Below, piece after piece: positions 8,196-16,421 of a stretch of DNA of 46,729 nucleotides. Made by a program: the position numbers and the translations under genes. How positions within the stretch are numbered: position 1 is the first letter of the stretch; each line of letters starts with the position of its first letter. Source of the stretch: Actinomycetota bacterium (GTDB lineage Bacteria > Actinomycetota > Thermoleophilia > Gaiellales > Gaiellaceae). Where the stretch lies: assembly GCA_020029615.1 (NCBI GenBank), contig JAIBJO010000038.1:1-46729 (forward strand), given 5' to 3'. Below the pieces are notes generated by a model, which was not told the origin of the DNA, did no database searches, and was given only the letters and a program-made list of their open reading frames with translations.

Positions 8196-8516
8196 CTACA
8201 TCAGCGGGACCCGTTCGACCCTGCTCCCGCTGACACCCGCGGCCTCGAGTGAGAGCTCGAGCCCGGCATGCTCGGGGTGCGCCGCCAGCCAGGACTGCGC
8301 GCCCGTCCGGACGCGACGCACCTTCTCGCGGTCGATCATCTCCAGCGGATTCCCGAACGCGGCGCCGCTCTTCTCCTTCACCTCGACGACGAGCAGCCGG
8401 CGCCCGCGGCGAAGCACGAGATCCAGCTCGTAGCGGCCCGCGCGCGCGTTCGCCTCGAGCAGGCGATAGCCGCGGAGCCGGTAGTGACGGAGGGCGCGCC
8501 GCTCGCCGCGATTCAC
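8196..8516 (-). CDS. YraN/UPF0102 family nuclease-fold protein
   Basis: The 106-residue protein has the family's restriction-endonuclease-like core: GYRLLEANARAGRYELDLV followed by LLVVEVKEKSG, giving the E...D...ExK metal-binding pattern. UPF0102 proteins are usually encoded next to rnhB and are thought to act on branched DNA, but the role is not established. The GTG start overlaps the rnhB stop by 4 bp (GTGA), so translation is coupled. Length and neighbourhood are normal for the family. Confidence 0.9.
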   Translation of the reverse strand: MNRGERRALRHYRLRGYRLLEANARAGRYELDLVLRRGRRLLVVEVKEKSGAAFGNPLEMIDREKVRRVRTGAQSWLAAHPEHAGLELSLEAAGVSGSRVERVPLM

Positions 8517-9163
8517 GCTGCTTCGGCGGCACGCGTCCCGTAGCAGGCGGCCTGGAACGACCGGCGATGAAGCTCGGTCGGCCCGAACGCGCGCACGGCG
8601 CGAGTGTGCGCGGGCGTGATGTACCCGACGTGGGAGGAGAAGCCGTACCGGGGATAGAGAGCGTCCAGCCTGCGCATGACCCGATCACGCACGACCTTGG
8701 CCACGATCGAAGCGGCCGCGATCGCGGCACTTCTGGCGTCGCCGTCGACGATTGCTCTGTGGGGAGGAGCCGCCGGACCGAGGCGAAAGCCGTCCACGAG
8801 ACATGCATCCGCGGGAGGGTGGAGATCCGCGAGGACGCCGCGCAGCCCGGCGATGTTCGAGCGGTGGAGGCCCGCGCGGTCGATCTCGCTCGAAGGCACG
8901 ATGCGCACGCTCACTCCGGACGCCGAGGCCAGAACCGCCTCGAACAGCTCCTCGCGCTCCTCCGGAACGACCTGCTTGGAGTCGTTCAGTGAGGCGAGCG
9001 GTCGGACGCGCGCGCCCCGCAGGAGGTCGTAGTCGAGCAAGACGCCGGCAACCACGAGGGGCCCCGCGAGTGACCCACGACCGGCCTCGTCGGCACCGGC
9101 TACATAGCGGACGCCGAGGCGTCGATCGAACCCGAGAAGTCGCTGGCCGCTGGATCGAGCCAC
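8513..9163 (-). CDS. rnhB: Ribonuclease HII
   Basis: The 216-residue enzyme has the RNase HII motif YVAGADEAGRGSLAGP (catalytic D25-E26), LNDSKQ, VDGF with the third acidic residue, and SIVAKVVRDR with the conserved alanine-lysine block. It removes ribonucleotides from DNA and RNA primers. The start at GTG 9163 is chosen because TATTCT stands 7 nt upstream, just inside the gap after rplS; earlier in-frame codons overlap rplS. It ends with a 4-bp overlap with yraN. Confidence 0.95.
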   Translation of the reverse strand: MARSSGQRLLGFDRRLGVRYVAGADEAGRGSLAGPLVVAGVLLDYDLLRGARVRPLASLNDSKQVVPEEREELFEAVLASASGVSVRIVPSSEIDRAGLHRSNIAGLRGVLADLHPPADACLVDGFRLGPAAPPHRAIVDGDARSAAIAAASIVAKVVRDRVMRRLDALYPRYGFSSHVGYITPAHTRAVRAFGPTELHRRSFQAACYGTRAAEAA

Positions 9164-9170
9164 GCGGCCG

Positions 9171-9176
9171 AGAATA
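9171..9176 (-). promoter_or_regulatory. -10 box TATTCT for rnhB
   Basis: Minus-strand TATTCT is 7 nt before the rnhB GTG and 5 nt downstream of the rplS stop. It suggests an internal leaderless promoter within the operon. Confidence 0.5.
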
Positions 9177-9180
9177 CTGG

Positions 9181-9531
9181 CTAGCCCTGCCGGAGCTCGC
9201 GGACGCGCGCCTTTTTTCCCACTCTCTTGCGCAAGTAGTAGAGCTTTGCGCGGCGCACGTCTCCGATCGCCATCACCTCGAGCTTCTCGATCTTGGGAGT
9301 GTGGAGCGGGAACGTCCGCTCGACCCCCACGCCGAACGACTGCTTGCGGACGGTGAAGGTCTCCCTGAACTGCGAGCCCTGACGCTTGATGCAGATGCCC
9401 TCGAAGACCTGGATCCGCTGGCGATTGCCTTCGATGACCTTGAAATGGACGCGCAGCGTGTCGCCCGCCTTGAACTGCGGCAGGTCCGTGCGCATGTGGC
9501 GCTGCTCGAGGCTCTCGATCGTCGTGTTCAT
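9181..9531 (-). CDS. rplS: 50S ribosomal protein L19
   Basis: The 116-residue protein matches L19 throughout: [51 protein letters not shown] and a basic C-terminus. L19 sits at the 30S-50S interface. ATG 9531 is taken as start; a GTG one codon earlier is possible. It lies between lepB and rnhB, whereas in most bacteria rplS directly follows trmD. A 7-bp hairpin (9541-9558) stands 9 nt upstream and may influence initiation. Confidence 0.96.
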   Translation of the reverse strand: MNTTIESLEQRHMRTDLPQFKAGDTLRVHFKVIEGNRQRIQVFEGICIKRQGSQFRETFTVRKQSFGVGVERTFPLHTPKIEKLEVMAIGDVRRAKLYYLRKRVGKKARVRELRQG

Positions 9532-9540
9532 CACAGAGGA

Positions 9541-9558
9541 AGCGGCCGGAAGGCCGCT
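9541..9558 (-). promoter_or_regulatory. Small hairpin in the rplS leader
   Basis: AGCGGCC and GGCCGCT form a perfect 7-bp stem with a 4-nt loop just upstream of rplS, which has no clear ribosome binding site. A role in translation control is only suggested by position. Confidence 0.3.
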
Positions 9559-9583
9559 GCATGGTAGCGGACGGGTGTGGCCG

Positions 9584-9609
9584 TAGGGGCGAGATATGTC
9601 TCGCCCCTA
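9584..9609. repeat. Stop-codon-associated palindrome, copy B
   Basis: Perfect 11-bp arms (TAGGGGCGAGA and its complement) enclose the 4-nt loop TATG. The stop codon of lepB is part of one arm. It could act as a terminator or mRNA-stabilising hairpin between lepB and rplS. Confidence 0.65.
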
Positions 9610-10395
9610 GCGGAACGAGATCCGCTGGGGCGGCCAGTACGTCATGAAGACCTTGCCGATCAGGTTCTGCTCGGGCACGGAGCCCCAGACGCGCGAGTCG
9701 CACGACTGCGAACGGTTGTCCCCCATCACGAAGTAGCTGCCGGCCGGCACCTTGAACTTCTCCTCGGGACCGATGTCGCGCCGATCGTGCTCGATGTAGG
9801 GCTCTTCGAGCCTGCGGCCGTCGACGTAGACGAACGCAGCGCCCCGCCGCAGCCGGACCTGCACCGTCTCTCCCGGCAGCCCGATGATCCGCTTGACGAA
9901 CGTGCCGCCCGCACCGCACTTGGCTCTCGCCGCCGGAGGCGTCTCGAAGACGACGATGTCGCCGCGCTGCGGCCCCCGGAGGTGGTAGATGAACCGGTTC
10001 GCGAGCACGCGGTCGGAGAACCGCGACTCGCACCCCGCCGCCGGTCGCGCACAGTGGAGCGTCGGCTCCATCGAGGACGACGGGATCCGGTACGGGTTGA
10101 CCACGAACGCCTTGATCAGGAGCACGATCGCGACCGCCCCGACGATGGTCACGATCCAGTCCACGGCGATACGAAGCCGCCTGGGCAGGCGGCCCGTAAC
10201 GCGGTCGAGCGGATGGTGGAACTCGTGACCCGACTCCGACACCTGCGGAGTCGGCGGCGACGGGGGCCATGAGAACGGAGGTGCCGGAGGTGGCGGCGGG
10301 CGGTAGGCGTCGGGCATCCGCCACTCGAGATCGGAGTGCCCGTCTCGCTCGGAAGTCTCCGTCACGCTGACGTCGCGCTCTTCCGTGTCGCTCAC
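9607..10395 (-). CDS. lepB: Signal peptidase I
   Basis: The 262-residue membrane protease has one predicted span (VDWIVTIVGAVAIVLLIKAF), then the catalytic serine box PYRIPSSSMEPTL (Ser108), the general-base lysine in GTFVKRIIGLPGE, and box E GDNRSQSCDSR. An N-terminal cytoplasmic stretch of about 75 residues is proline-rich (PPPPPAPPFSWPPSPP). It cleaves signal peptides of exported proteins. The start overlaps the trmD stop by 4 bp. Its placement between trmD and rplS swaps the common order. Confidence 0.95.
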   Translation of the reverse strand: MSDTEERDVSVTETSERDGHSDLEWRMPDAYRPPPPPAPPFSWPPSPPTPQVSESGHEFHHPLDRVTGRLPRRLRIAVDWIVTIVGAVAIVLLIKAFVVNPYRIPSSSMEPTLHCARPAAGCESRFSDRVLANRFIYHLRGPQRGDIVVFETPPAARAKCGAGGTFVKRIIGLPGETVQVRLRRGAAFVYVDGRRLEEPYIEHDRRDIGPEEKFKVPAGSYFVMGDNRSQSCDSRVWGSVPEQNLIGKVFMTYWPPQRISFR

Positions 10396-11042
10396 GTCAG
10401 GCTCCTGACGTGCTCGCGACGCCAGTCGGCGATCCTGCCGTGGTCTCCCGAGAGCAGGATCTCAGGCACCGTCCAGCCTCGAAACGCGGCGGGCCGCGTG
10501 TAGTGGGGATACTCGAGGCCTCCCTCGAGCGCGGCGGAGAAGCTCTCGACCTCGGCGGAACCCTCGCTGAGCGCGCCCGGGAGCCTCCGCGCGACGGCGT
10601 CCACGACGGCCAACGCCGGAATCTCACCGCCGGAGAGCACGTACGGCCCGATCGAGATCACGTCCGTGCACAGATTCTCGAGGATCCGCTGGTCGAAGCC
10701 CTCGAAGCGAGCCGACAAGAGCGTGAGCGCCTCCTCCGCGGCGAGCTCCTCGACGAGCTCCTGGTCCAACTGACGACCCTGTGGCGACAACGCGACCACC
10801 CGATGCGCAGGGACCTCGCCGTACGTCGCGTCGAGCGCGGCCGCGACGACGTCGACGCGAAGCACCATCCCAGGCCCACCCCCGTACGGGTCGTCGTCGA
10901 CCTGTCCGGCGCTGAGCGGAGTCGTGTCGCGGTAGTTGAGGATCCTGAGCTCGAGCTCGGATCCGAGCACCGCGGCAACCGGACGGCGCTCCTGCAGCCA
11001 CGCGAACGCGCCCGGGATCAGGGTGAAGACGTCGAGGTGCAC
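10392..11042 (-). CDS. trmD: tRNA (guanine37-N1)-methyltransferase
   Basis: The 216-residue SPOUT enzyme shows VFTLIPGAF, DDDPYGGGPGMVLR, CTDVISIGPYVLSGGEIPALA (knot and SAM site) and EILLSGDHGRIADWRR. TrmD methylates G37 of several tRNAs and prevents frameshifting. The start is GTG 11042, 19 nt after rimM, with a TACGGT box 9 nt upstream. The protein is slightly short at the C-terminus relative to the family but all key motifs are present. It lies in the ffh-rpsP-rimM-trmD block. Confidence 0.95.
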   Translation of the reverse strand: MHLDVFTLIPGAFAWLQERRPVAAVLGSELELRILNYRDTTPLSAGQVDDDPYGGGPGMVLRVDVVAAALDATYGEVPAHRVVALSPQGRQLDQELVEELAAEEALTLLSARFEGFDQRILENLCTDVISIGPYVLSGGEIPALAVVDAVARRLPGALSEGSAEVESFSAALEGGLEYPHYTRPAAFRGWTVPEILLSGDHGRIADWRREHVRSLT

Positions 11043-11061
11043 GAGAGTCGAACCGTAGCCG

Positions 11062-11538
11062 TCAGTCCGTGAACCCGGGGTTGAGAAAGATCCGCCGCCC
11101 CTCGAGGTCGATCTCCCGCACACAGTCCTCGACCAGCGGAAGCAGCACGCCTGTGTCCAGCTCGAGGGCGTCGTTTGCCGGTCCGGGCACCACTTCGCGG
11201 ACGACGCCGATACGCACGGCGTGCTCGTCGTGGACATCCAGCCCGACGAGGTCTGCGGCGTAGTACGAGTCACTGTCGAGCGGCGGAAGCGCAGCCCTGG
11301 GAACGGTGAGCTCCGCACCTCGCTCCGCTCGACGGTCGAGCCTGATCGCGCGACGGCCCTTGCCGATCCGTCGCGAGAACTCGACCGTCGCGAGCTCGCC
11401 GGAGACGTGGAGCTGCGTACCGACCTCGAATCGACGCGGGTCGTCGCTTGCGCCTTCGACCACGAACGCGCCGTCGACTCCATGGGGCCGTCCCACCCGG
11501 CCGACCCTGACGAGCGCGCCCTGAGGATCAGTCGGCAA
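11062..11538 (-). CDS. rimM: Ribosome maturation factor RimM
   Basis: The protein (about 158 residues) starts VRVGRVGRPHGVDGAF, the RimM N-terminal beta-barrel motif. The PRC-barrel half contains YYAADLVGLDV, GVVREVVPGPANDALEL and LLPLVEDCVREIDLEGRRI. RimM binds S19 and assists 30S head maturation. No ATG or GTG precedes the conserved start, so TTG 11538 is proposed; it overlaps the khpA stop by 11 bp and implies coupled translation. Low, coupled expression of rimM and trmD relative to rpsP is known in other bacteria. Confidence 0.92.
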   Translation of the reverse strand: MPTDPQGALVRVGRVGRPHGVDGAFVVEGASDDPRRFEVGTQLHVSGELATVEFSRRIGKGRRAIRLDRRAERGAELTVPRAALPPLDSDSYYAADLVGLDVHDEHAVRIGVVREVVPGPANDALELDTGVLLPLVEDCVREIDLEGRRIFLNPGFTD

Positions 11539-11758
11539 TCTCGAGCAGGTACCGCTCTTCGGCTCTGGCGCCGGCAGCGCGAACGATGCTTCTGAGCGCA
11601 CGGGCGATCCGGCCCTGCTTGCCGATGACCTTGCCGACGTCGTCAGGCGCCACATGCAGGTGGTAGACGATCGCGTCCGCGCGCTCCTCGGTCTCCACGC
11701 GAACGGCGTCGGGCTCGTCGACGAGACGCTGCGCGATCCACTCGAGGAGCTCAGCCAT
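11528..11758 (-). CDS. khpA: KH-domain RNA-binding protein KhpA
   Basis: The 76-residue protein consists of one KH domain with the GxxG loop VGKVIGKQGRIARALR. KhpA proteins bind RNA, often with KhpB, and affect cell division and small RNAs. ATG 11758 is chosen because GGAGG lies 5-6 nt upstream; a GTG four codons earlier would overlap that ribosome binding site. The GGAGG is itself buried in a 10-bp hairpin (11761-11783). It sits between rpsP and rimM as in many actinobacteria and Firmicutes. Confidence 0.93.
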   Translation of the reverse strand: MAELLEWIAQRLVDEPDAVRVETEERADAIVYHLHVAPDDVGKVIGKQGRIARALRSIVRAAGARAEERYLLEIAD

Positions 11759-11760
11759 AC

Positions 11761-11828
11761 CATCCTCCACTGCGTGGAGGATGGTTAGACAGCCTTCTAA
11801 CCATTCCCGACCTTCAGGTCGGGAATGG
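11761..11828 (-). promoter_or_regulatory. Three overlapping hairpins between rpsP and khpA
   Basis: Three perfect inverted repeats follow one another: 11801-11813 with 11816-11828 (13 bp), 11781-11788 with 11797-11804 (8 bp), and 11761-11770 with 11774-11783 (10 bp). The middle pair shares bases with both others, so it excludes them. The last hairpin contains the GGAGG of khpA. The first covers the end of the rpsP coding region. This looks like a folding switch or graded translation control; function is inferred. Confidence 0.55.
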
Positions 11829-12057
11829 CGGCCTTGATCAGACGCGAGACCGGCTCTGTCGGCTGCGCGCCCTTGGAGATCCAGTCCTTGATCTTGCCCT
11901 CGTCGAGGTCGATCGTCGACGGGTCGGTCTGCGGGTTGTAGCGCCCGACGATCTCGATGAAGCGGCCGTCTCGCGGCGAGCGAGAGTCCGCGACGACCAC
12001 GCGGTAGATCGGGTTCTTCTTCGACCCGACGCGCGTCAACCTGATCTTTACCGCCAT
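11797..12057 (-). CDS. rpsP: 30S ribosomal protein S16
   Basis: The 86-residue protein matches bacterial S16 from [20 protein letters not shown] through [13 protein letters not shown] to [14 protein letters not shown]16 is an early 30S assembly protein. The ATG at 12057 is preceded by AAAGG about 11 nt upstream, which partly overlaps a 9-bp hairpin (12072-12092). The last codons lie in a 13-bp palindrome that starts the switch-like region before khpA. Confidence 0.97.
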   Translation of the reverse strand: MAVKIRLTRVGSKKNPIYRVVVADSRSPRDGRFIEIVGRYNPQTDPSTIDLDEGKIKDWISKGAQPTEPVSRLIKAAIPDLKVGNG

Positions 12058-12071
12058 ACGTTCACATGCCT

Positions 12072-12092
12072 TTCTCGTTCGTGGAACGAGAA
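12072..12092 (-). promoter_or_regulatory. Hairpin overlapping the rpsP ribosome binding site
   Basis: TTCTCGTTC (12072-12080) pairs with GAACGAGAA (12084-12092) around a 3-nt loop. Two bases of the AAAGG before rpsP are inside the stem. It mirrors the hairpin before khpA. Confidence 0.45.
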
Positions 12093-12094
12093 GG

Positions 12095-13420
12095 TTATCT
12101 AGCCTTTCCCGGCGGAATGCCGGGAAAGGCCGGCATCTTTCCCTTTCCCATCTGCTTCATCATCTTCGCCATCTGCTTGCGCGCGGCCATGAGCTTGTTC
12201 ACCTCGTCCAGCGAGGTGCCGCTGCCGGCGGCGATCCGTCGGCGACGCTGCGTGGAGATGAGGTGTGGCAGTCGGCGCTCTTGCGGCGTCATCGAGAGGA
12301 CGATCGCCTCGACGCGCGCGAGCTGCGTCTCGTCCAGGTCGAGCCCCTGAAGCTGCTTCCCCATGCCGGGAACGAGCTTCAGGACGCCCTGCAACGGGCC
12401 CATGCGGCGGAGCATCCCGTAGCTCGCGAGGAAGTCGTCGAACGTGAACTCGCCGGCTCGCATACGTCGCTCCATCTCCGCCTGCTCGTCCTCCGCGACC
12501 GCAGCCTCGGCCTTCTCGATCAGCGTCAGGACGTCGCCCATCCCGAGGATGCGCGACGCCATGCGATCGGGATGGAAGTACTCGAGCTGGTCGAGCTTCT
12601 CGCCGACGGAAGCGAGCTTGACCGGCCGGCCCGTGACGGCCTTGACCGAGAGCGCGGCGCCTCCCCGCGCGTCTCCGTCGAGCTTCGTAAGGACGACGCC
12701 GTCGAACGCCACGCGCTCCTGGAACGCGAGCGCGACGTTCACCGCCTCCTGCCCGGTCATGGCGTCGAGCACGAGGAGGATGTTCAGGGGCTTCGTCGCG
12801 TCGCGAACCGCCTCGAGCTCGGCCATCAGGTCCTCGTCGACGTGAAGGCGACCGGCCGTGTCGACGATCACGACGTCGAGCCCGTCCCGCCGCGCCTGGT
12901 CGAGCCCGTGTCGCGCGGCGGCAACCGCGTCCTTCGTGTCGAGCCGATACACGGGGATCTGGATCTGTCGCCCGAGCTGCTCGAGCTGCTCGACGGCAGC
13001 CGGGCGCTGCAGGTCGCAGGCAACGAGAGCCGGCCGCTTGCCTTCCTTCCGCAGCAGGAGTGCAAGCTTGGCCGCAGCAGTGGTCTTCCCGGAGCCCTGG
13101 AGACCGGCGAGCAGGATCACAGTCGGCGGTTTGCCGAAGGCAAGCCGTGAGTCGCCCGCTCCCATGAGCGCGGTGAGCTCCTCGTGGACGATCTTCACGA
13201 CCTGCTGGCCCGGGGAGAGGCTCTTCAGCACGTCCTGCCCGAGCGCCCGGTCCTTGACCGTTGCCGTGAAGCTCTTCGCGACCTCGAGGTTGACATCGGC
13301 CTCGAGCAGCGCGAGCCGCACCTCACGCATCGCCTTGGAGATCGCCTCCTCGTCGAGCCGACCCTTCCCACGCAGGTCGCCGAGAGCGCCTTGAAGCCTG
13401 TCGGAGAGCGTGTCGAACAC
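12095..13420 (-). CDS. ffh: Signal recognition particle protein Ffh
   Basis: The 441-residue SRP GTPase has the N domain, the G-domain P-loop [53 protein letters not shown], and a C-terminal methionine-rich M domain ([25 protein letters not shown]). With FtsY (encoded at 17137) it targets membrane proteins to the translocon. GTG 13420 is chosen because TACACT stands 9 nt upstream; upstream in-frame codons have no homology. It is divergent from the cyclase-ATPase gene with 70 bp between starts. Confidence 0.96.
   Translation of the reverse strand: MFDTLSDRLQGALGDLRGKGRLDEEAISKAMREVRLALLEADVNLEVAKSFTATVKDRALGQDVLKSLSPGQQVVKIVHEELTALMGAGDSRLAFGKPPTVILLAGLQGSGKTTAAAKLALLLRKEGKRPALVACDLQRPAAVEQLEQLGRQIQIPVYRLDTKDAVAAARHGLDQARRDGLDVVIVDTAGRLHVDEDLMAELEAVRDATKPLNILLVLDAMTGQEAVNVALAFQERVAFDGVVLTKLDGDARGGAALSVKAVTGRPVKLASVGEKLDQLEYFHPDRMASRILGMGDVLTLIEKAEAAVAEDEQAEMERRMRAGEFTFDDFLASYGMLRRMGPLQGVLKLVPGMGKQLQGLDLDETQLARVEAIVLSMTPQERRLPHLISTQRRRRIAAGSGTSLDEVNKLMAARKQMAKMMKQMGKGKMPAFPGIPPGKAR
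12102..12130 (-). promoter_or_regulatory. 12-bp hairpin over the ffh 3' end
   Basis: GCCTTTCCCGGC (12102-12113) pairs perfectly with 12119-12130 across a 5-nt loop. It encodes the last residues of Ffh (IPPGKAR). It may act as a partial terminator or processing stem between ffh and rpsP. Confidence 0.45.
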
Positions 13421-13429
13421 GGCTCGCGC

Positions 13430-13435
13430 AGTGTA
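13430..13435 (-). promoter_or_regulatory. -10 box TACACT for ffh
   Basis: Minus-strand TACACT ends 9 nt before the ffh GTG. No ribosome binding site is visible, so the transcript is probably leaderless or nearly so. Confidence 0.5.
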
Positions 13436-13478
13436 GAGGGAAGCGCCCGCCGGCCTTCTCGACCTGCCGTCGCGCTCG

Positions 13479-13484
13479 TACACT
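13479..13484 (+). promoter_or_regulatory. -10 box TACACT for the cyclase-ATPase gene
   Basis: TACACT ends 6 nt before GTG 13491, and no Shine-Dalgarno is present. It faces the ffh promoter, so both divergent genes appear leaderless. Confidence 0.55.
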
Positions 13485-13490
13485 CAGCCG

Positions 13491-16208
13491 GTGGCCCCTC
13501 ACGGCCGTCCGCGAGCCGACCTCCCCGAGGGAACCGTCACGCTCCTCTTCACGGACATCGAGGGCTCGACGCGGCTCCTCAGGCGCCTCGGCCCGCTCTA
13601 CGCCGGCGTCCAGGAGAGCCATCGTGTCCTCCTACGCGACGTGTTCGCGCGGTTCGACGGCCGAGAAGTCGACACGCAGGGCGACGCCTTCATGGTCGCG
13701 TTTCGCAGTGCTCACGAGACCGTGAACGCCGCGGCCGAGATCCAGCGGCAACTCGCCGCCGAGCCCTGGCCCGACGGTACGGAGGTCCGCGTCCGGATCG
13801 GTATCCACACGGGGCAGCCGCAGCGCGGCAGCGAGGGTTACGTCGGCATCGACGTCGTACGCGCGGCACGGATCTGCTCGGTCGCACACGGAGGTCAGGT
13901 CGTCCTCTCGGAAGCCACCCGGGATGTCGTCGCGCCGGCAGGCACCGAGACGATGGACCTCGGCACCTACACGCTCAAGGACCTCCCGGGCTCCGCGCGC
14001 CTCTACCAGCTTCTCGCACCAGGGCTCGAGCGCGAGTTCCCGGTGCTCCGCACGTCGTTCGCGACCAACCTCCCGACCATTCCGTCGCCGCTCGTCGGAC
14101 GCGATCGAGAGCTCCGGCTCATCGCCGGGCTGTTGGCCGACGCAAACACTCGACTCGTCACCCTGACCGGGACCGGAGGCGCGGGAAAATCACGGCTCGC
14201 CCTCGAGGCGGCGAGGAACGCACTCCACGCGTTTCCCGACGGCGTCTACCTCGTCTCGCTCGCTCCGATCACTGATCCGCACCTCGTGCTGGCCGAGATC
14301 GCACGCGTGCTCGGCGTCCGGGACACGACATCGCGGCCGCGCGTCGAGGCACTGGCCGACGCGCTGCGCGGTCGCCGAATCCTGCTCGTGATCGACAATT
14401 TCGAGCACCTGGCGGGTGCGGCGAGGGACGTCGGTCAGCTCCTTCGCCGCGTTCCCGACCCGGTCGTCCTGGCGACGAGTCGAAGGCGCCTGCGCATCTC
14501 GGCCGAGCACATCGTGACCGTGGGACCGCTTCCCGGGAAAGACGCGGCCACGCTCTTCCTCGAGCGCGCGGCTGCCGCAGATCCCGCGTTTCGCTCCGAG
14601 GACAGCGACCGGGCCCTCGTCAAGCAGATCTGCACTCGCATCGATCGACTTCCGCTGGCAATCGAGCTTGCGGCCGCCCGGACGCCCGCGCTCGGGCTCG
14701 AGGCGCTCCTCGACCGTCTCGACCACGCTCTCGGAGTTCTGACGGGAGGGCTACACGACGCCCCTCCCCGGCAACGCACGCTGCGCGCGACAATCGACTG
14801 GAGCTACGGGCTGCTCAGCCCCTCTCAACGGTCGCTCCACACCTCGCTCGCGGTCTTTCGTGGGGGTTCGACACTCGCTGCGATCGAAGAGGTCTGCGGC
14901 CACCTCTCGCTGGACCTCGTCGGAGATCTCTCCGAGCTCGTCGACTTCGGGCTGCTGCGACGCGAGGCCGTCGCCGGTATCGATCCGCGCTTTCGGATGC
15001 TCGCAACCGTGCACGAGTACACGCGCGAGATTCTCGAGTCGAACGCAAACGCCGATGAGCTGCGTGAGCGCCACGCGGCCTTCTTTGCGGAGCTCGCTAC
15101 GCAGGCCGAGTCGGGGCTCGAAGCAGGCGACCAGGCCGCCTGGCTCGTCCGCGTCGAGCGGGAACTCGACAACATGCGCGCTTGCCTCGAGTTCGCCTTC
15201 CGTTCGGGGCGCATCGCGCTCGGGCTACGCGTTGTTTCGTCGCTCGGACGATTCTGGCGGGCGCACGGCCACGTGACGGAGGCACGCAGCTGGCTCGCTC
15301 ACGGTCTCTCCATCCCGGGCGACGTGCCGAAGGACGTGAGGGCGTACGCCGTCTGGACAGCCGCCCGTCAGGCGATGGCACAGCACGACTACGACGCCGC
15401 AGCGCCGCTCGCCCGCGAAGCAAACGCGCTGTTCCGTGAGACACAACATCCGCGCGAGATCGTCTTTTCGCTCTGCGAGTTGGCGAACATCGCGCTCGTC
15501 CGGAACGACGTGGATCATGCAGACACACTGGCGCTGGAAGCGCACGCGTCCGCCGCCGAGCTCGGAGACACTCGCACCGTCTCCGCCGTCCTCCAGCTCC
15601 AAGCCTCAGTGGCAAGTACGCGGGGCGAGCACTGGCGCGCCCAGGAGCTCTACGATCAAACGCTCGCACTCCGGCGCACGCTCGGCGACCCCCTACTCGT
15701 TCTGGACTCCGCATACAACCTCGGGGAGGCTGCTTTCGCGGCTGGTGACGACGAGCGCGCCGAAGAAGCACTCGAGGAGTGCCTCGCGCTCTCGCGAGAT
15801 CTCGGCGACACGCTTCACGAGGCCGCGGCTCTGTGTGTTCTCGGCGAGATTGCGCTCCTCGACGGCGCGTTGGGACGCGCCGTGGGCATGCTGCGCCAGA
15901 GCCTCGATATCTACGCCGGCCTTCCGGACCACCGCGCGAGCGCGGAGTGCGTACTGGGGATGGCGGGCGTCGCCGCGAGCCACGGACACTTCAGCGATGC
16001 GGCCCGCCTCTTGGGCGCAGCAGAGGGCCTTAGGCAGGGCGACGGCCTACTGCCAGGAGAGCTGCGGATCGCGGAGCATGTCGAGCAGCTCCTCGCCTCG
16101 AACCTCGGAGATCAGGTTGCGACGCTGAAAGAGGAAGGACGTCTCATCGACCGTCAACACGTCCTTCGAGACCCCGTCGCAGTTGTCCGCGCGGTTGCAC
16201 CGGAGTAA
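13491..16208 (+). CDS. Cyclase-homology domain / NB-ARC-like ATPase / TPR regulator
   Basis: The 905-residue protein has three parts. Residues 10-175 form a class III nucleotidyl cyclase homology domain with metal aspartates in TDIEGST (D22) and GDAF (D65). A STAND-type ATPase follows with P-loop GTGGAGKS (227-234), Walker B ILLVIDNFEHL and a helical or winged-helix region. The second half is alpha-helical with TPR-like repeats. In the cyclase domain the substrate-specifying lysine is Asp61 and the transition-state asparagine is Val123 (in GIDVVRAARI), so catalysis is doubtful. Related actinobacterial proteins are signalling regulators, some with a LuxR domain; none is visible here. The ligand is unknown. 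Confidence 0.85.
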   Translation: MAPHGRPRADLPEGTVTLLFTDIEGSTRLLRRLGPLYAGVQESHRVLLRDVFARFDGREVDTQGDAFMVAFRSAHETVNAAAEIQRQLAAEPWPDGTEVRVRIGIHTGQPQRGSEGYVGIDVVRAARICSVAHGGQVVLSEATRDVVAPAGTETMDLGTYTLKDLPGSARLYQLLAPGLEREFPVLRTSFATNLPTIPSPLVGRDRELRLIAGLLADANTRLVTLTGTGGAGKSRLALEAARNALHAFPDGVYLVSLAPITDPHLVLAEIARVLGVRDTTSRPRVEALADALRGRRILLVIDNFEHLAGAARDVGQLLRRVPDPVVLATSRRRLRISAEHIVTVGPLPGKDAATLFLERAAAADPAFRSEDSDRALVKQICTRIDRLPLAIELAAARTPALGLEALLDRLDHALGVLTGGLHDAPPRQRTLRATIDWSYGLLSPSQRSLHTSLAVFRGGSTLAAIEEVCGHLSLDLVGDLSELVDFGLLRREAVAGIDPRFRMLATVHEYTREILESNANADELRERHAAFFAELATQAESGLEAGDQAAWLVRVERELDNMRACLEFAFRSGRIALGLRVVSSLGRFWRAHGHVTEARSWLAHGLSIPGDVPKDVRAYAVWTAARQAMAQHDYDAAAPLAREANALFRETQHPREIVFSLCELANIALVRNDVDHADTLALEAHASAAELGDTRTVSAVLQLQASVASTRGEHWRAQELYDQTLALRRTLGDPLLVLDSAYNLGEAAFAAGDDERAEEALEECLALSRDLGDTLHEAAALCVLGEIALLDGALGRAVGMLRQSLDIYAGLPDHRASAECVLGMAGVAASHGHFSDAARLLGAAEGLRQGDGLLPGELRIAEHVEQLLASNLGDQVATLKEEGRLIDRQHVLRDPVAVVRAVAPE

Positions 16209-16241
16209 GGTCCTCCCGTCCCCGCGAGGAGGGAGTCCGTC

Positions 16242-16409
16242 ATGAAGGAGCCGAAGAAGGGCAAGGGCAAGGATCTCAAGGAGGCCCTGGACGACGCGGC
16301 CAGCAAGGTCGACCCGGACGCGCTCGGTGAGTACACGGTCCAGCTCAAGGTCGAGGTCGCCAACCCGAGGATCAGCGAGTACCGCGTTACCATCACGCCC
16401 GGCGGGTAG
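16242..16409 (+). CDS. Small conserved-looking hypothetical protein, 55 aa
   Basis: ATG 16242 is preceded by GAGGAGGGAG with a 7-nt spacer, the best ribosome binding site in this region. The frame runs to TAG at 16407. The product has a lysine-rich, helical N-terminus (KEPKKGKGKDLKEALDDA) and a beta-type C-terminus (YTVQLKVEVANPRISEYRV) ending TPGG. A TAAGGT box (16206-16211) overlaps the stop of the upstream gene. No family is recognised. It could be a small dodecin-like or accessory protein, but there is no direct support for that. Confidence 0.6.
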   Translation: MKEPKKGKGKDLKEALDDAASKVDPDALGEYTVQLKVEVANPRISEYRVTITPGG

Positions 16410-16421
16410 TCGCGTTCGCTG

